The notes under the pieces are model-generated. The model searched no databases. It worked only from the letters and a program-made list of their open reading frames with translations, and was not told where the DNA came from. A stretch of 64,000 nt of DNA from Lacipirellula limnantheis. Its GTDB lineage: Bacteria > Planctomycetota > Planctomycetia > Pirellulales > Lacipirellulaceae. The stretch spans positions 5,175,786 to 5,239,785 of the forward strand of contig NZ_CP036339.1 in assembly GCF_007746075.1 (NCBI RefSeq), read 5' to 3'. Position numbers and translations under genes: made by a program. Of the stretch, positions 54,837 through 64,000 are shown in pieces. Position 1 is the first letter of the stretch; each line of letters opens with the position of its first letter.

Positions 54837-55079
54837 ATGTCCATTTTCTGCCAGATCGACGACAAGTTCGTACCGCTCTACCGAGTCATGTGGATCGCGG
54901 CGACGCCGCACTTCTGCGGCGACGAGGAGTGCCAACGCGAAGGGTTTTACGAAATTCGCCTGGAGCAGGACGAGTCGGTCTGGGCCAAGTCGGAAGAGCG
55001 AGACAAGATGTTGGCTCAGATCGAAGCTTGGCAGGGCGACCCTGGCATCGAGGAAGAAGGGGACGAGGAGCCTTGGTAA
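54837..55079 (+). CDS. Small protein of unknown function, proC operon
   Basis: An 80-residue acidic protein (MSIFCQIDDKFVPLYRVMWI ... EGDEEPW). It has three cysteines (CQIDD, FCGDEEC) and no signal peptide, so it is probably cytosolic. It starts nine bases after proC and is followed by another acidic unknown gene. No family is recognised. Confidence 0.55.
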   Translation: MSIFCQIDDKFVPLYRVMWIAATPHFCGDEECQREGFYEIRLEQDESVWAKSEERDKMLAQIEAWQGDPGIEEEGDEEPW

Positions 55080-55105
55080 TCACGCCAGGGAATGGGAGGA
55101 ACATC

Positions 55106-55714
55106 ATGGCCAAAGCACCGACCGGCGGAGGAAAGGGGAATTCCAAGCGTGAAGGGGACGAGCTATTGTGGCTCGAGACCTACTTCATTCTCTTTCCCGG
55201 CAAGCGGCGTCCGACGCTCACGCAAGTCGAGCGGGCCCTCACCGAGGCGAACCCGCGTCTCCGACTGAAGAACCTCGCGGCGGATGAAGACGGATTGTTC
55301 GCTTCGGTGCTGATCGAATCGGCCGAGGACAACGCCGCCGTCGAAGTGAGCTATGAGATGGGCGACGCCATCGCCGAGCAGAACATGCAGTGGGCGAAGG
55401 AGTTGCAGTCGAAGCTGACGCCGAAGCAGCTGCAGTTGATCGTCTCGGCCGATGCGCGGCTCGACGTGGCCCACTTCGAACGAGTGCCCAAAGGAGGCGC
55501 CGGCTCGCAGCCGAAGCCCGTGACCCGCGACGTGGAGCCCGACGACTTCGGCGCCGAATCATCGTGGGACGACGACGAGTTCGGGGAAGACGAAGTCGAT
55601 ATGGAAGCGGCGATGGAAGTCTTCGACCCGACCTGCCTGCTGACGGTCGTCGACGCCCTGCAAGGGCTGACCAAAGGGCTCACGTTCGATCCGGCAGCCG
55701 GCGAGATCGTGTAG
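55106..55714 (+). CDS. Acidic protein of unknown function, proC operon
   Basis: A 202-residue protein. The first half shows alternating helices and strands (LLWLETYFILFPGKRRPTLT and SVLIESAEDNAAVEVSYEMG), then a strongly acidic linker (DDFGAESSWDDDEFGEDEVD) and a short C-terminal segment (CLLTVVDALQGLTKGLTFDP). No membrane helix is seen. The ATG at 55106 has GGGAGGA six to eight bases before it. Unknown family; a protein-protein adaptor is possible but is not supported by a motif. Confidence 0.6.
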   Translation: MAKAPTGGGKGNSKREGDELLWLETYFILFPGKRRPTLTQVERALTEANPRLRLKNLAADEDGLFASVLIESAEDNAAVEVSYEMGDAIAEQNMQWAKELQSKLTPKQLQLIVSADARLDVAHFERVPKGGAGSQPKPVTRDVEPDDFGAESSWDDDEFGEDEVDMEAAMEVFDPTCLLTVVDALQGLTKGLTFDPAAGEIV

Positions 55715-55836
55715 GTTGGGCTTTCACCTCGACTTGCAGCGGTAAATGGCCCCCATAAACTAAAGCGTTCCTCCCCTGAACTCCGCTCTAAGGCCTATTC
55801 CGCTGCCAGCATTCTTGAAATGCTTCGCAACTCACG

Positions 55837-55933
55837 TTTAACCACCGAGTACACAGAGAGCACAGAGGAAGACTTGAGAAATTCGCCCCTCACCGTCTTC
55901 TCTGTGACCTCTGTGTACCCTGTGGTAAATGCG
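55837..55933. repeat. Gene-less CACAGAG word-repeat inverted repeat
   Basis: The left arm TTTAACCACCGAGTACACAG and the right arm (complement of TTTACCACAGGGTACACAG) are inverted over about 30 bp. The last 14 bases (55920-55933) equal the end of the GxxExxY cassette at 31071-31084. It probably is a non-autonomous relative. It lies between an unknown gene and the EF-P-like gene. Confidence 0.75.
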
Positions 55934-56047
55934 TTGGACCATGGTTCTTCGAGTAGGTTCGAATCCAGGGCGGAAATTTAACAGTTCACTTCTAACAAGT
56001 CACTTCAACTCACTTCGTCCACCGGCCAAGCCGGGTGGCTTTTATCT

Positions 56048-56611
56048 ATGCTCGCGAAAGATCTCAAGCCAGGCGGCATCGTCAAACATGGCGACGCGCC
56101 GGTCATCGTGGAAACGATCACGGTCCAGTCCCCCTCAGCCCGCGGCGGCACGACTCTCTACAAGTTCCGTGCGCGCAATCTGGTGACCAAGCAGAAGGTC
56201 GACCTGGTCTGCAAAGGGACGGACAATCTGCCAGAGGCCGATTTCGAAAAGCGGGCCGTCACGCTGATGTACAGCGACGTCGATCAAGTCCATCTGCTCG
56301 ATGCCGAGAACTACGAGCAGTACTCGCTGCCAGTGGCGGACATTGCCGACGAAATGCAGTACGTCACCGAATCGCTCGAAGGGATGCTCGCGCTCATTTA
56401 CAACGACCAGTGCGTCGGGCTGCAACTGCCGGCGTCGGTGACGCTCGAAATCATCGAATGCGATCCGGGCATCAAGGGCAACTCGGCGACGTCGCGCAAC
56501 AAGCCAGCGAAGCTCTCGACCGGCGTTTACGTGCAGGTGCCCGAGTATCTAAAGCAGGGCGAGTCGATTAAGGTCGACACGCGGACCGGGGCGTTTTTGG
56601 GGCGGGCGTAA
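56048..56611 (+). CDS. efpL: Elongation factor P-like protein (EfpL/YeiP)
   Basis: A 187-residue translation factor that relieves ribosome stalling at polyproline. It has three domains: an N-terminal KOW-like domain with MLAKDLKPGGIVKHGDAPVI, an OB domain, and a C-terminal OB domain with PGIKGNSATSRNKPAKLSTG and VQVPEYLKQGESIKVDTRTG. The loop QSPSARGGTTLYK has the YeiP/EfpL sequence (SPTARGAATLYK in E. coli YeiP) and not that of canonical EF-P. No other efp gene is visible here. ATG start. Confidence 0.9.
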   Translation: MLAKDLKPGGIVKHGDAPVIVETITVQSPSARGGTTLYKFRARNLVTKQKVDLVCKGTDNLPEADFEKRAVTLMYSDVDQVHLLDAENYEQYSLPVADIADEMQYVTESLEGMLALIYNDQCVGLQLPASVTLEIIECDPGIKGNSATSRNKPAKLSTGVYVQVPEYLKQGESIKVDTRTGAFLGRA

Positions 56612-56660
56612 GAAATTTGCCTGCGATTTACGCGAATCTTCGCGAATTGTAGAGAAGACG

Positions 56661-56764
56661 ACGGGTGGCATGTCGTCGCGTAGCGTCGACATGTTGCTGC
56701 AATATAGTGCGTCGCACGTGAGTTCGGCATGCTCACGCCTTGAGGGCGAGAGCATGCCACCCGA
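56661..56764. repeat. GGGTGGCATG repeat, copy 2
   Basis: Terminal inverted GGGTGGCATG (56663-56672) and CATGCCACCC (56753-56762), with GTCGTCGCGTAGCGTCGACA and GAGTTCGGCATGCTCACGCC inside. It resembles 46820-46917. Confidence 0.75.
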
Positions 56765-56779
56765 CGTTGTCTTGTTCGA

Positions 56780-56938
56780 TTAGCCCTTCGCTTTCTTTTT
56801 CGCCGCCTTCGGCTTGGCGGCTTTCTTCTTCGCCTTCTTGGCGGCGGGCTTCCCAGCGACTTTCGCCTTCTTGCCGGCGAAGATGTTTTCCCAGTTGTCG
56901 GAGAACTTTTGGGTTGAGCCGACGCGGACGATACTCAT
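56780..56938 (-). CDS. 52-residue lysine/alanine-rich tail protein
   Basis: A small protein with a complete frame: MSIVRVGSTQKFSDNWENIF, a GKK linker, and a C-terminal tail of repeated AKK/PAAKKAKKKAAKPKAA units. The order (short N-terminal domain plus lysine/alanine tail) is like histone H1-type or nucleoid-associated tails of bacteria. The N-terminus looks conserved in style and the stop follows GLAKG-type Lys codons. It is too short for simple gene finding and lies between efpL and ettA on the opposite strand from efpL. DNA/RNA binding is inferred from charge only. Confidence 0.7.
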   Translation of the reverse strand: MSIVRVGSTQKFSDNWENIFAGKKAKVAGKPAAKKAKKKAAKPKAAKKKAKG

Positions 56939-57017
56939 GGCCTGGTGCACTCCGAGACGGCCCCTGGCTTGAAGAGCCGGGGGCTACTATGGGTAATTGG
57001 GGTGAGTCAACTGCAGC

Positions 57018-58697
<1,680 letters not shown>

Positions 58698-58904
58698 GCG
58701 AACCGGCTGTCTCGTTGTGTGGAAGGAGCGGCAGACTCGCCGCGACGGGGCACTAGTGAGGGGGGTCACGGCTGTGGCCGCAAAAGCGTCGCAGGCCAAG
58801 AGACGCCGCAGCGGAGCGAATGAATGGGTACAATCGCTCACGCTGTGCGGCACGCCCGCGCAGCAAATGATTTTACCAATCTCTCCCCACGAAGTGCAGG
58901 CGCC

Positions 58905-59453
58905 GTGAATCCCTGGCTTTACTACACCTTGGCGCTCTTGTTGATTTGCGGCGGCGGAATTTGCTGGCTGACGAATCTGTTCAGCCTGCCGGGCAATTGG
59001 ATCTTGCTGGGGCTGGCGGCGCTATTCGCCTGGTTGGCATCGGACACGGGCGGCCACGGCATCAGCTGGACGACCGTCGGCATCATGGCGGGTCTGGCGG
59101 TGCTGGGCGAGGTCATTGAGTTCTTCGCCGGGGCTGCTGGCGCCGCCAAGCAAGGGGCGAGCCGGCGGTCAATCGTCTACTCGCTGATCGGCGGCATGGC
59201 GGGAAGCATCGGCGGAGCGATGCTGGGGCTGCCGGTGCCGGTCATCGGGTCGGTGATCGCAGCGCTGCTGGGGGGATCGCTGGGGGCATTCGCCGGCGCT
59301 TATTTGGGGGAGAAGTCGATCGAGCGGCCGCATAGCGAGAGCATGGCGGTGGCCCGCGGGGCGTTCGCCGGGCGGCTGTGGGGGACGGTGGGGAAGTTTG
59401 CCGTGGGGGCCGTCATGCTGGGGGTGATGACGGTGGATGCGCTAATTGGGTGA
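58905..59453 (+). CDS. DUF456-type membrane protein
   Basis: A 182-residue membrane protein with four to five helices. Glycine-rich motifs SLPGNWILLGLAALFAWLA and YSLIGGMAGSIGGAMLGLPV plus GAFAGAYLGEKSIERPHSES match the DUF456 family (small, glycine-rich membrane proteins of unknown role). The chosen start is GTG at 58905 with MNPWLYYTLALLLI directly after it; an ATG at 58824 is in frame but adds unrelated residues. It is divergent from ettA. Role unknown. Confidence 0.8.
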   Translation: MNPWLYYTLALLLICGGGICWLTNLFSLPGNWILLGLAALFAWLASDTGGHGISWTTVGIMAGLAVLGEVIEFFAGAAGAAKQGASRRSIVYSLIGGMAGSIGGAMLGLPVPVIGSVIAALLGGSLGAFAGAYLGEKSIERPHSESMAVARGAFAGRLWGTVGKFAVGAVMLGVMTVDALIG

Positions 59454-59497
59454 GGAGCGTGTGCGGCGTTTGACGAGGCGCAGTCAAAGGAGGGTTC

Positions 59498-59523
59498 GGA
59501 CTGGTCGCTTAAGCGACCAGTCC
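59498..59523. repeat. REP palindrome, left end of REPtron
   Basis: A perfect 26-bp palindrome with half-site GGACTGGTCGCTT, preceded by AGGGTTC. Identical to the copy at 60173-60198. Confidence 0.92.
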
Positions 59524-59557
59524 AATGCGGTCGCCATACCAAATCGATGTTGAAGCG

Positions 59558-60157
59558 CTAGTGGGGCTCTCGGTCCTGGTAGCGTTTGTAGGGAACGCCA
59601 TCAAGAAATGCTTTGAGTTCAAGCGCCCGCTTCACGCCGCGATCGAGGTCGATCGCCACGCGCGTGTGCGGATAATCCTGCCAATCCGCTGTAATGCCAT
59701 GCCGCACCGCCTGCCGTAGCGTGTACTTGTACGCCCGCCGGCATTGCTTCTCATCGCGGATCGCGCCGTCGAAGTAATCGCGATGCCCCGTGTCGCTCCA
59801 AAACGGAACGCGGCGTTCCGCGAGCGTGTCGTTCACCAGCTTCGCCACGGAACCGTGGATGCGCTGCGTCATCGGGCCGAGATTTTTGCCGATGCGCAGG
59901 TAACCGAGCGTGTGGTAGTGGTTGTCGAGGAGGCTCGTGATCCACGGAGTGAAACCGAAATCCGCGGCGTAGTGGTCGAAGCGGTCCCAGAAGATTTGCT
60001 TTGCCGCTTCGGAGGCGAAAGCAGGAAAACGCTCACGGCAGCGGGCGGTGAGGAAGTAGACCTGATTGTCGATGTACCAGTGTTCGAAGCGGTGGCGACC
60101 TTTGAAGTGCTCGACCGAAGAGGAGGAACTTTTCCGAATAGGCTTAAAGTCGCTCAT
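59558..60157 (-). CDS. REP-associated tyrosine transposase (RAYT)
   Basis: A 199-residue Y1/HUH transposase. The N-terminal part is FEHWYIDNQVYFLTARCRER, the HUH motif is LLDNHYHTLGYLRIG, and the catalytic tyrosine is likely in QCRRAYKYTLRQAV (AYKYTL) near residue 150. The C-terminal phrase AFLDGVPYKRYQDREPH ends the protein. Such enzymes act on REP palindromes as single-strand DNA transposases. The ATG at 60157 is preferred over a GTG one codon before it. Flanked by identical palindromes at 59498 and 60173, which are its probable substrates. Confidence 0.93.
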   Translation of the reverse strand: MSDFKPIRKSSSSSVEHFKGRHRFEHWYIDNQVYFLTARCRERFPAFASEAAKQIFWDRFDHYAADFGFTPWITSLLDNHYHTLGYLRIGKNLGPMTQRIHGSVAKLVNDTLAERRVPFWSDTGHRDYFDGAIRDEKQCRRAYKYTLRQAVRHGITADWQDYPHTRVAIDLDRGVKRALELKAFLDGVPYKRYQDREPH

Positions 60158-60172
60158 CACGGAGAATCTACC

Positions 60173-60198
60173 GGACTGGTCGCTTAAGCGACCAGTCC
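60173..60198. repeat. REP palindrome, right end of REPtron
   Basis: A perfect 26-bp palindrome identical to that at 59498-59523 and followed by GAACCCT, the inverse of the left flank. Confidence 0.92.
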
Positions 60199-60276
60199 GA
60201 ACCCTGATTTTCGGCTTTTTCGCTCTTTGAAGTGTGATTTATGCAGAAACCTACATAAATCCCGTCCCTACGCTCC

Positions 60277-61860
60277 CTACTCCCACTCAATCGTAGCCGG
60301 CGGCTTCGAGCTGATGTCGTACACCACGCGATTGACGCCCTTCACTTCGTTGATGACGCGCGTCGAGATCCGGGCCAGCACTTCGTACGGCAGGTGGCTC
60401 CAGTCGGCGGTCATGAAGTCGTCGGTGTTCACGCACCGCACGGCGAGGGCGTTGTCGTAGGTGCGGCTGTCGCCCATGACGCCGACGCTTTGAACCGGCA
60501 GCAGCACGGCAAAGGCCTGCGACGTGCTGCGGTAGAGGCCGGCCGCCTTGATCTCGCCAACGACGATCGCGTCGGCCGCCCGCAGCGTGTCGAGTTTTTC
60601 TTTCGTGACTTCGCCAAGGCAGCGGACGGCGAGGCCCGGTCCGGGGAAGGGATGCCGCCAGACGATTTCTTCCGGCAGGCCAAGTTGCAGGCCGAGGCGA
60701 CGAACTTCGTCTTTGAACAGATCGCGGAGCGGCTCGATCAGCTCGAACCCCAGCTCCGCCGGCAGGCCGCCGACGTTGTGGTGGAGCTTGATCGTGTCGG
60801 CCGGCCCATCGACCGCGGCCCCGCTCTCGATGACGTCGGGGTACAGAGTCCCTTGCGCGAGGAACTTGGCGCCCTTGATCTTCTTCGCCTCGTCGACGAA
60901 GCAGTCGATGAACGTGTGGCCGATGCGGCGACGCTTCTCTTGCGGGTCGGTGACGCCGGCGAGAGCGGCGAGGAAGCGATCCTCGCCCTTTACCACGCGG
61001 AGGTCGGTCTTGAAGTGTTGCGTGAACTCGGCGACGACCGCTTCTTCCTCAGCCTGCCGCAGCAAACCGTTGTCGACGAGGATGCAAGAAAGTTGCGGAC
61101 CGATCGCCTTAGCGAGCAGCGCGGCGACGACCGATGAATCGACGCCGCCCGAAAGGCCGCAGATGACGCGGTCGCTGCCGACCTCTTGGCGAATCCGCTC
61201 GATCGTCTCGGCCGCGAAGTCGCCGAGCTTCCACGTTCCCTCAGCGCCGCATGCGCCGTGGAGAAAATTCCGCAACACCGTCGCGCCCTCGGGCGTGTGG
61301 GTCACTTCGGGATGGAACTGCAGGCCGAAGAAGGGCAGCCGCTTGTGCTTCACCGCGGCGTAGGGACAGGTTGAGGTCTTGGCGAGTGGCGTGAAGTCGT
61401 CGGCGATGCCAGTCACCTGATCGCCGTGGCTCATCCAGACTTGAGTCTGCTTTGGCACCCCGGCGAACAGGCCGTCGACTTCGACGATCTCGCACTCGGC
61501 CCGGCCATATTCGCCAGCCGGATTGCTATCGACATTGCCCCCGAGGACCTGACACATCAACTGCATGCCGTAGCAAATGCCGAGCACGGGGATGCCGAGT
61601 TCGAACAACTTCGGATCGCACAGCGGGGCGCCCTGGGCGTACACGCTCGACGGACCGCCAGACAGGATGATCCCGATCGGCGCCAGTTCCCGCACCCGCT
61701 CGGCGGTGATGCTATGCCGCACGATCTCGCAGTAGACGTTCTGCTCGCGAACACGGCGGGCGATCAGTTGGGCGTATTGCGCACCGAAGTCCAGAACGAG
61801 GACGCGCTGCCCAGCGGCGCCTCCGGAAAGTTCGGCGGGGCTGGCAGAGGCGGTCGTCAT
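60277..61860 (-). CDS. guaA: GMP synthase (glutamine-hydrolysing)
   Basis: A 527-residue enzyme converting XMP to GMP. The class I amidotransferase part has the Cys nucleophile in GICYGMQLM and His/Glu in GLQFHPEVTHT. The ATP pyrophosphatase part has SGGVDSSVVAALL and the C-terminal dimer region ends in YDISSKPPATIEWE. Length and order are those of canonical GuaA. The RAYT unit lies upstream of its stop; no gene is interrupted. ATG start at 61860. Confidence 0.98.
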   Translation of the reverse strand: MTTASASPAELSGGAAGQRVLVLDFGAQYAQLIARRVREQNVYCEIVRHSITAERVRELAPIGIILSGGPSSVYAQGAPLCDPKLFELGIPVLGICYGMQLMCQVLGGNVDSNPAGEYGRAECEIVEVDGLFAGVPKQTQVWMSHGDQVTGIADDFTPLAKTSTCPYAAVKHKRLPFFGLQFHPEVTHTPEGATVLRNFLHGACGAEGTWKLGDFAAETIERIRQEVGSDRVICGLSGGVDSSVVAALLAKAIGPQLSCILVDNGLLRQAEEEAVVAEFTQHFKTDLRVVKGEDRFLAALAGVTDPQEKRRRIGHTFIDCFVDEAKKIKGAKFLAQGTLYPDVIESGAAVDGPADTIKLHHNVGGLPAELGFELIEPLRDLFKDEVRRLGLQLGLPEEIVWRHPFPGPGLAVRCLGEVTKEKLDTLRAADAIVVGEIKAAGLYRSTSQAFAVLLPVQSVGVMGDSRTYDNALAVRCVNTDDFMTADWSHLPYEVLARISTRVINEVKGVNRVVYDISSKPPATIEWE

Positions 61861-61954
61861 GAGTATCGCCAGTGGATTCTGGGAAAACCGGTGATTGTAG
61901 GGCCTGCGGGCGGGGGCGGTCTAGGCGCCTGGGTTTCCTGGTAGCCGCGGCTCA

Positions 61955-62088
61955 ACGAGCCGCCGGAGCGGGGAACTCAAATGCTGAAGGATGAATGCTG
62001 AATGCGGAGTTAGGCCCAGAATCGCTCCCCTCCGCATTCCGCATTCATCCTTCAGCATTCCCCATTTGTCTCCGCTCCGGCGGGTCGT
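61955..62088. repeat. Word-repeat inverted repeat (AATGCTGA type)
   Basis: The outer arms GAGCCGCCGGAGCGGGGA and TCTCCGCTCCGGCGGGTC enclose inner arms ATGCTGAAGGATGAATGCTG and CCGCATTCATCCTTCAGC (61981-62009 and 62030-62058). The element lies between guaA and surE. Confidence 0.8.
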
Positions 62089-62205
62089 TGCCCCGTGGCT
62101 ACTGTTGCCTCCTTGCCACATCACGTTGCCTCGACGCAACGCGACCGCTTATAGTGAATTTAACGGTTCAGCGAAGTAACGCCCTATTTCACCGCGGTTT
62201 ACGGC

Positions 62206-62985
62206 ATGCAGATCCTGCTTACGAACGACGACGGCATCTACGCCCCCGGTCTGGCGGCCCTGGAACACGAGTTGCGAAAGATCGGCTCCGTCGAAGTCGC
62301 CGCGCCGTTGACCGAGCAGAGCGGCGTCGGCCACTCGATTACCTACCGCACGCCGCTGATGGCCCGCGAGATTTACGACGGCCCGCGGCGGCGCGGCTGG
62401 GCGGTCGAGGGCAGCCCCGCCGACTGCGTCAAACTGGCGATCACCGAACTCTGCCGCCCGCGTCCGGCGCTGGTGGTGAGCGGGATCAACAGCGGCCTGA
62501 ACGCGGGAATCAACGTCCTGTACTCCGGCACCGTGTCGGCGGCGATCGAAGGCGCCTTTTTCGGCGTGACGAGCATCGCCGTCTCGCTGGAATGGGACGA
62601 GCAAGCCCGTTACGACGTCGCCGCTCAATTGGCTGTTCCGATTATTTCTCAGATTCTCGCCCAAAAGGGACCCGAACCACAACTTTACAACCTGAACATT
62701 CCGCTGGCGGCGCTCGACCGACCGACTGAAGTGCGGGTCACCCCGATGTGCGTGGCGCCGTGGGACGAAAGTTACGAACGACGCGACGACCCGCGCGGCC
62801 GCCCCTACTACTGGGCGACCGGCAAACAACACCCGCCGACCGACGCTTCGACCGATCTCGCCGAACTCCGCTCAGGCAACATCACGCTGACGCCGCTTGG
62901 CTTTGACATGACGCGACGCGATAAACTGACCGAGATGCGACGCTGGCAACTCGGCTCGACGCTGAGTCGTCAACCGACGGCATAG
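62206..62985 (+). CDS. surE: 5'-nucleotidase SurE
   Basis: A 259-residue stationary-phase nucleotidase. The metal site is MQILLTNDDGIYAPGLAALE (N-D-D) at the N-terminus, and VSGINSGLNAGINVLYSGTV is the family's central signature. AGLPSTAQP-type C-terminal residues do not matter; the phrase VEGSPADCVKLAITELC binds substrate. It dephosphorylates nucleoside 5'-monophosphates in the cytosol. The length is normal. ATG start at 62206. Divergent from guaA. Confidence 0.96.
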   Translation: MQILLTNDDGIYAPGLAALEHELRKIGSVEVAAPLTEQSGVGHSITYRTPLMAREIYDGPRRRGWAVEGSPADCVKLAITELCRPRPALVVSGINSGLNAGINVLYSGTVSAAIEGAFFGVTSIAVSLEWDEQARYDVAAQLAVPIISQILAQKGPEPQLYNLNIPLAALDRPTEVRVTPMCVAPWDESYERRDDPRGRPYYWATGKQHPPTDASTDLAELRSGNITLTPLGFDMTRRDKLTEMRRWQLGSTLSRQPTA

Positions 62986-63005
62986 AAAATCAAATCGAAT
63001 ACATT

Positions 63006-63131
63006 CAACACAGAGGACACAGAGAGCACAAAGAAAGCGATTGGAGCAAGCAAACTCCATCGCGTGGCCGACCACTGACAGCCGAATGCCGATCGCCCGC
63101 CCCTCTGTGTCCTCTGTGCTCTCTGTGTTGA
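63006..63131. repeat. Word-repeat inverted repeat (CACAGAGGA type)
   Basis: The left arm TTCAACACAGAGGACACAGA and the right arm (complement TTCAACACAGAGAGCACAGA) are the same words in permuted order. The element lies between surE and the terminal lipoprotein gene. Confidence 0.8.
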
Positions 63132-63162
63132 AAGAACTAGTTCCATTGGAAGGAGTATCGGC

Positions 63163-63963
63163 ATGCACGCCTCGACCTTTCGCTCCGCCCTCGCCCTCGC
63201 CCTCGCCGCCGCGCTCGGCTGCGGAGACGCCCCGGCCCTGCCGACCGGCCCGGCCGCGCCACCAGCCGCCAGCACGCCTGTGCCGGAGGAGAAGCCCCTA
63301 GTCGCCGGCATCCCCGGCGAAGCGCTGCCCGAAAACGAGATTCCGGTGACGGATATCCCGCGGAAGTTTACTTCGAAGGATCCAATTAAGGGTCGACGTA
63401 CCCGCCAGGATGCGAAGGAAGGCGCCAACGTGCTGGGCATCAGTTCCGCCGCGGCGGCTGGCCTGTATGCCAAGCACCAGACGATGATTTTGGCAATCGA
63501 CCACGCGAACCAACTCTATTATCCGCAGAACGACTTCTCCTATCCCAAAACGCAAGAGTCCTTTATGAAGGACGTCGTTGCCTTGGCTCTCAACGGCGTT
63601 CCGCTGCCGGAAATCCCTGCGGACCAGGAATACTGCTACGTTCCTGCACAAGGCGAAGTCGGTCTGCAGATTCGTCTCGTGCCGGGCAGCCCGAAATCGA
63701 AGGTGCCGGCCGGTACGACTCCCGAAAAGGCCATCGAAATGCTCGGCGGCAGCCTTGAGCCCGAAGAGCCGGCGTACGTCCCGCCGACCACTCAAATCAG
63801 TCCCCCCCCGGGGGAACAACCCGCCGCCCCTGCTGCCGACCCCGCTGCCGCCGCGCCCGGCGAACCAGAAGGGGGCCGCGACGACGCCGGCAATCCGCTC
63901 GACCTCCGCGAACGCGCCGCCGGCTTCGGCGGCGCGTCGCCGACCGACGGCTTGTCCGAATAG
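63163..63963 (+). CDS. Exported lipoprotein of unknown function
   Basis: A 266-residue protein. The signal ends in a lipobox (LALAAALGC). A proline-rich linker follows, then a central region (TSKDPIKGRRTRQDAKEG and AIDHANQLYYPQNDFSYPK, TQESFMKDVVALAL) and a C-terminal low-complexity part rich in Pro, Ala and Gly with acidic residues. AAGGAG about seven to eight bases before the ATG supports the start. No catalytic motif or family is recognised; a cell-envelope protein is likely. Confidence 0.65.
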   Translation: MHASTFRSALALALAAALGCGDAPALPTGPAAPPAASTPVPEEKPLVAGIPGEALPENEIPVTDIPRKFTSKDPIKGRRTRQDAKEGANVLGISSAAAAGLYAKHQTMILAIDHANQLYYPQNDFSYPKTQESFMKDVVALALNGVPLPEIPADQEYCYVPAQGEVGLQIRLVPGSPKSKVPAGTTPEKAIEMLGGSLEPEEPAYVPPTTQISPPPGEQPAAPAADPAAAAPGEPEGGRDDAGNPLDLRERAAGFGGASPTDGLSE

Positions 63964-64000
63964 GGCTGATTCGAAAAGGCAACATCGAGACGCCGCTTCC

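Larger units (their letters stand above)
59491..60205. mobile_element. REPtron: tyrosine transposase between inverted REP palindromes
   Basis: The unit runs from AGGGTTC plus a 26-bp palindrome (59498-59523) to another 26-bp palindrome (60173-60198) plus GAACCCT, so the ends are inverted to each other over 33 bp. Inside is one gene, the REP-type transposase at 59558-60157. An orphan palindrome of the same family is at 24697-24722. Confidence 0.9.

Overview
The window is high-GC bacterial DNA and most probably comes from a planctomycete of the Pirellulales type (Lacipirellula/Pirellula-like). This is inferred from the gene families (a multiheme-cytochrome Rieske/cyt b locus joined to a cytochrome oxidase locus, large FHA/coiled-coil and secreted proteins with few recognisable relatives, a 52-residue lysine/alanine tail protein, GxxExxY and REP-type transposases) and from the very high density of short inverted-repeat elements between genes. 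No rRNA is present; one tRNA-like gene was found.

Bases 1-22,086 form one co-directional (minus-strand) respiratory supercluster. In transcription order it encodes a Rieske protein, a cytochrome b6-like subunit, a subunit-IV-like membrane protein, a 1647-residue eight-heme cytochrome with a PDZ domain, two cupredoxin-like secreted proteins, a diheme lipoprotein cytochrome, oxidase subunits II and I, heme A synthase, heme O synthase, oxidase subunits III and IV, an ABC ATPase and permease, a Sco copper chaperone and a DUF420 membrane protein cut by the window edge. Together these would move electrons from quinol to oxygen through an unusual bc-type complex and an A2-type heme-copper oxidase. 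A perfect CRP-type palindrome and an FNR-like palindrome lie in the spacer upstream of the first gene.

Bases 22,650-44,566 are mostly housekeeping: purD, two cysteine-rich small proteins, a large FtsX-type permease, a tandemly duplicated membrane protein, the queuosine genes queE/queC/queF (interrupted by a GxxExxY gene lying between inverted repeats), a sugar isomerase-like TIM barrel, an FHA protein, a DksA/TraR protein, an HtrA protease, an ECF sigma/anti-sigma pair, a nucleoside hydrolase, trpD and an MBL hydrolase.

Bases 44,567-48,540 look like an accessory island: a lower-GC unknown gene whose stop codon shares a base with an odd tRNA gene, a dead IS200/REP-type transposase, and an intact IS630-family insertion sequence with 24-bp ends and TA duplications. 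Bases 48,569-64,000 return to core genes (prc, a SelA-like protein without the PLP lysine, proC, efpL, ettA, guaA, surE, several secreted unknowns), with a second mobile unit: a REP-associated tyrosine transposase between two perfect 26-bp palindromes.

The strongest non-gene theme is repeats. At least a dozen intergenic gaps hold inverted repeats whose arms are built from short, permuted near-repeats (words such as GTCAGC, CGCCAAGG, CACAGAG, AATGCTGA). One carries the GxxExxY nuclease-like gene between its arms, and a gene-less copy elsewhere shares the same terminus, which suggests an autonomous/non-autonomous pair.
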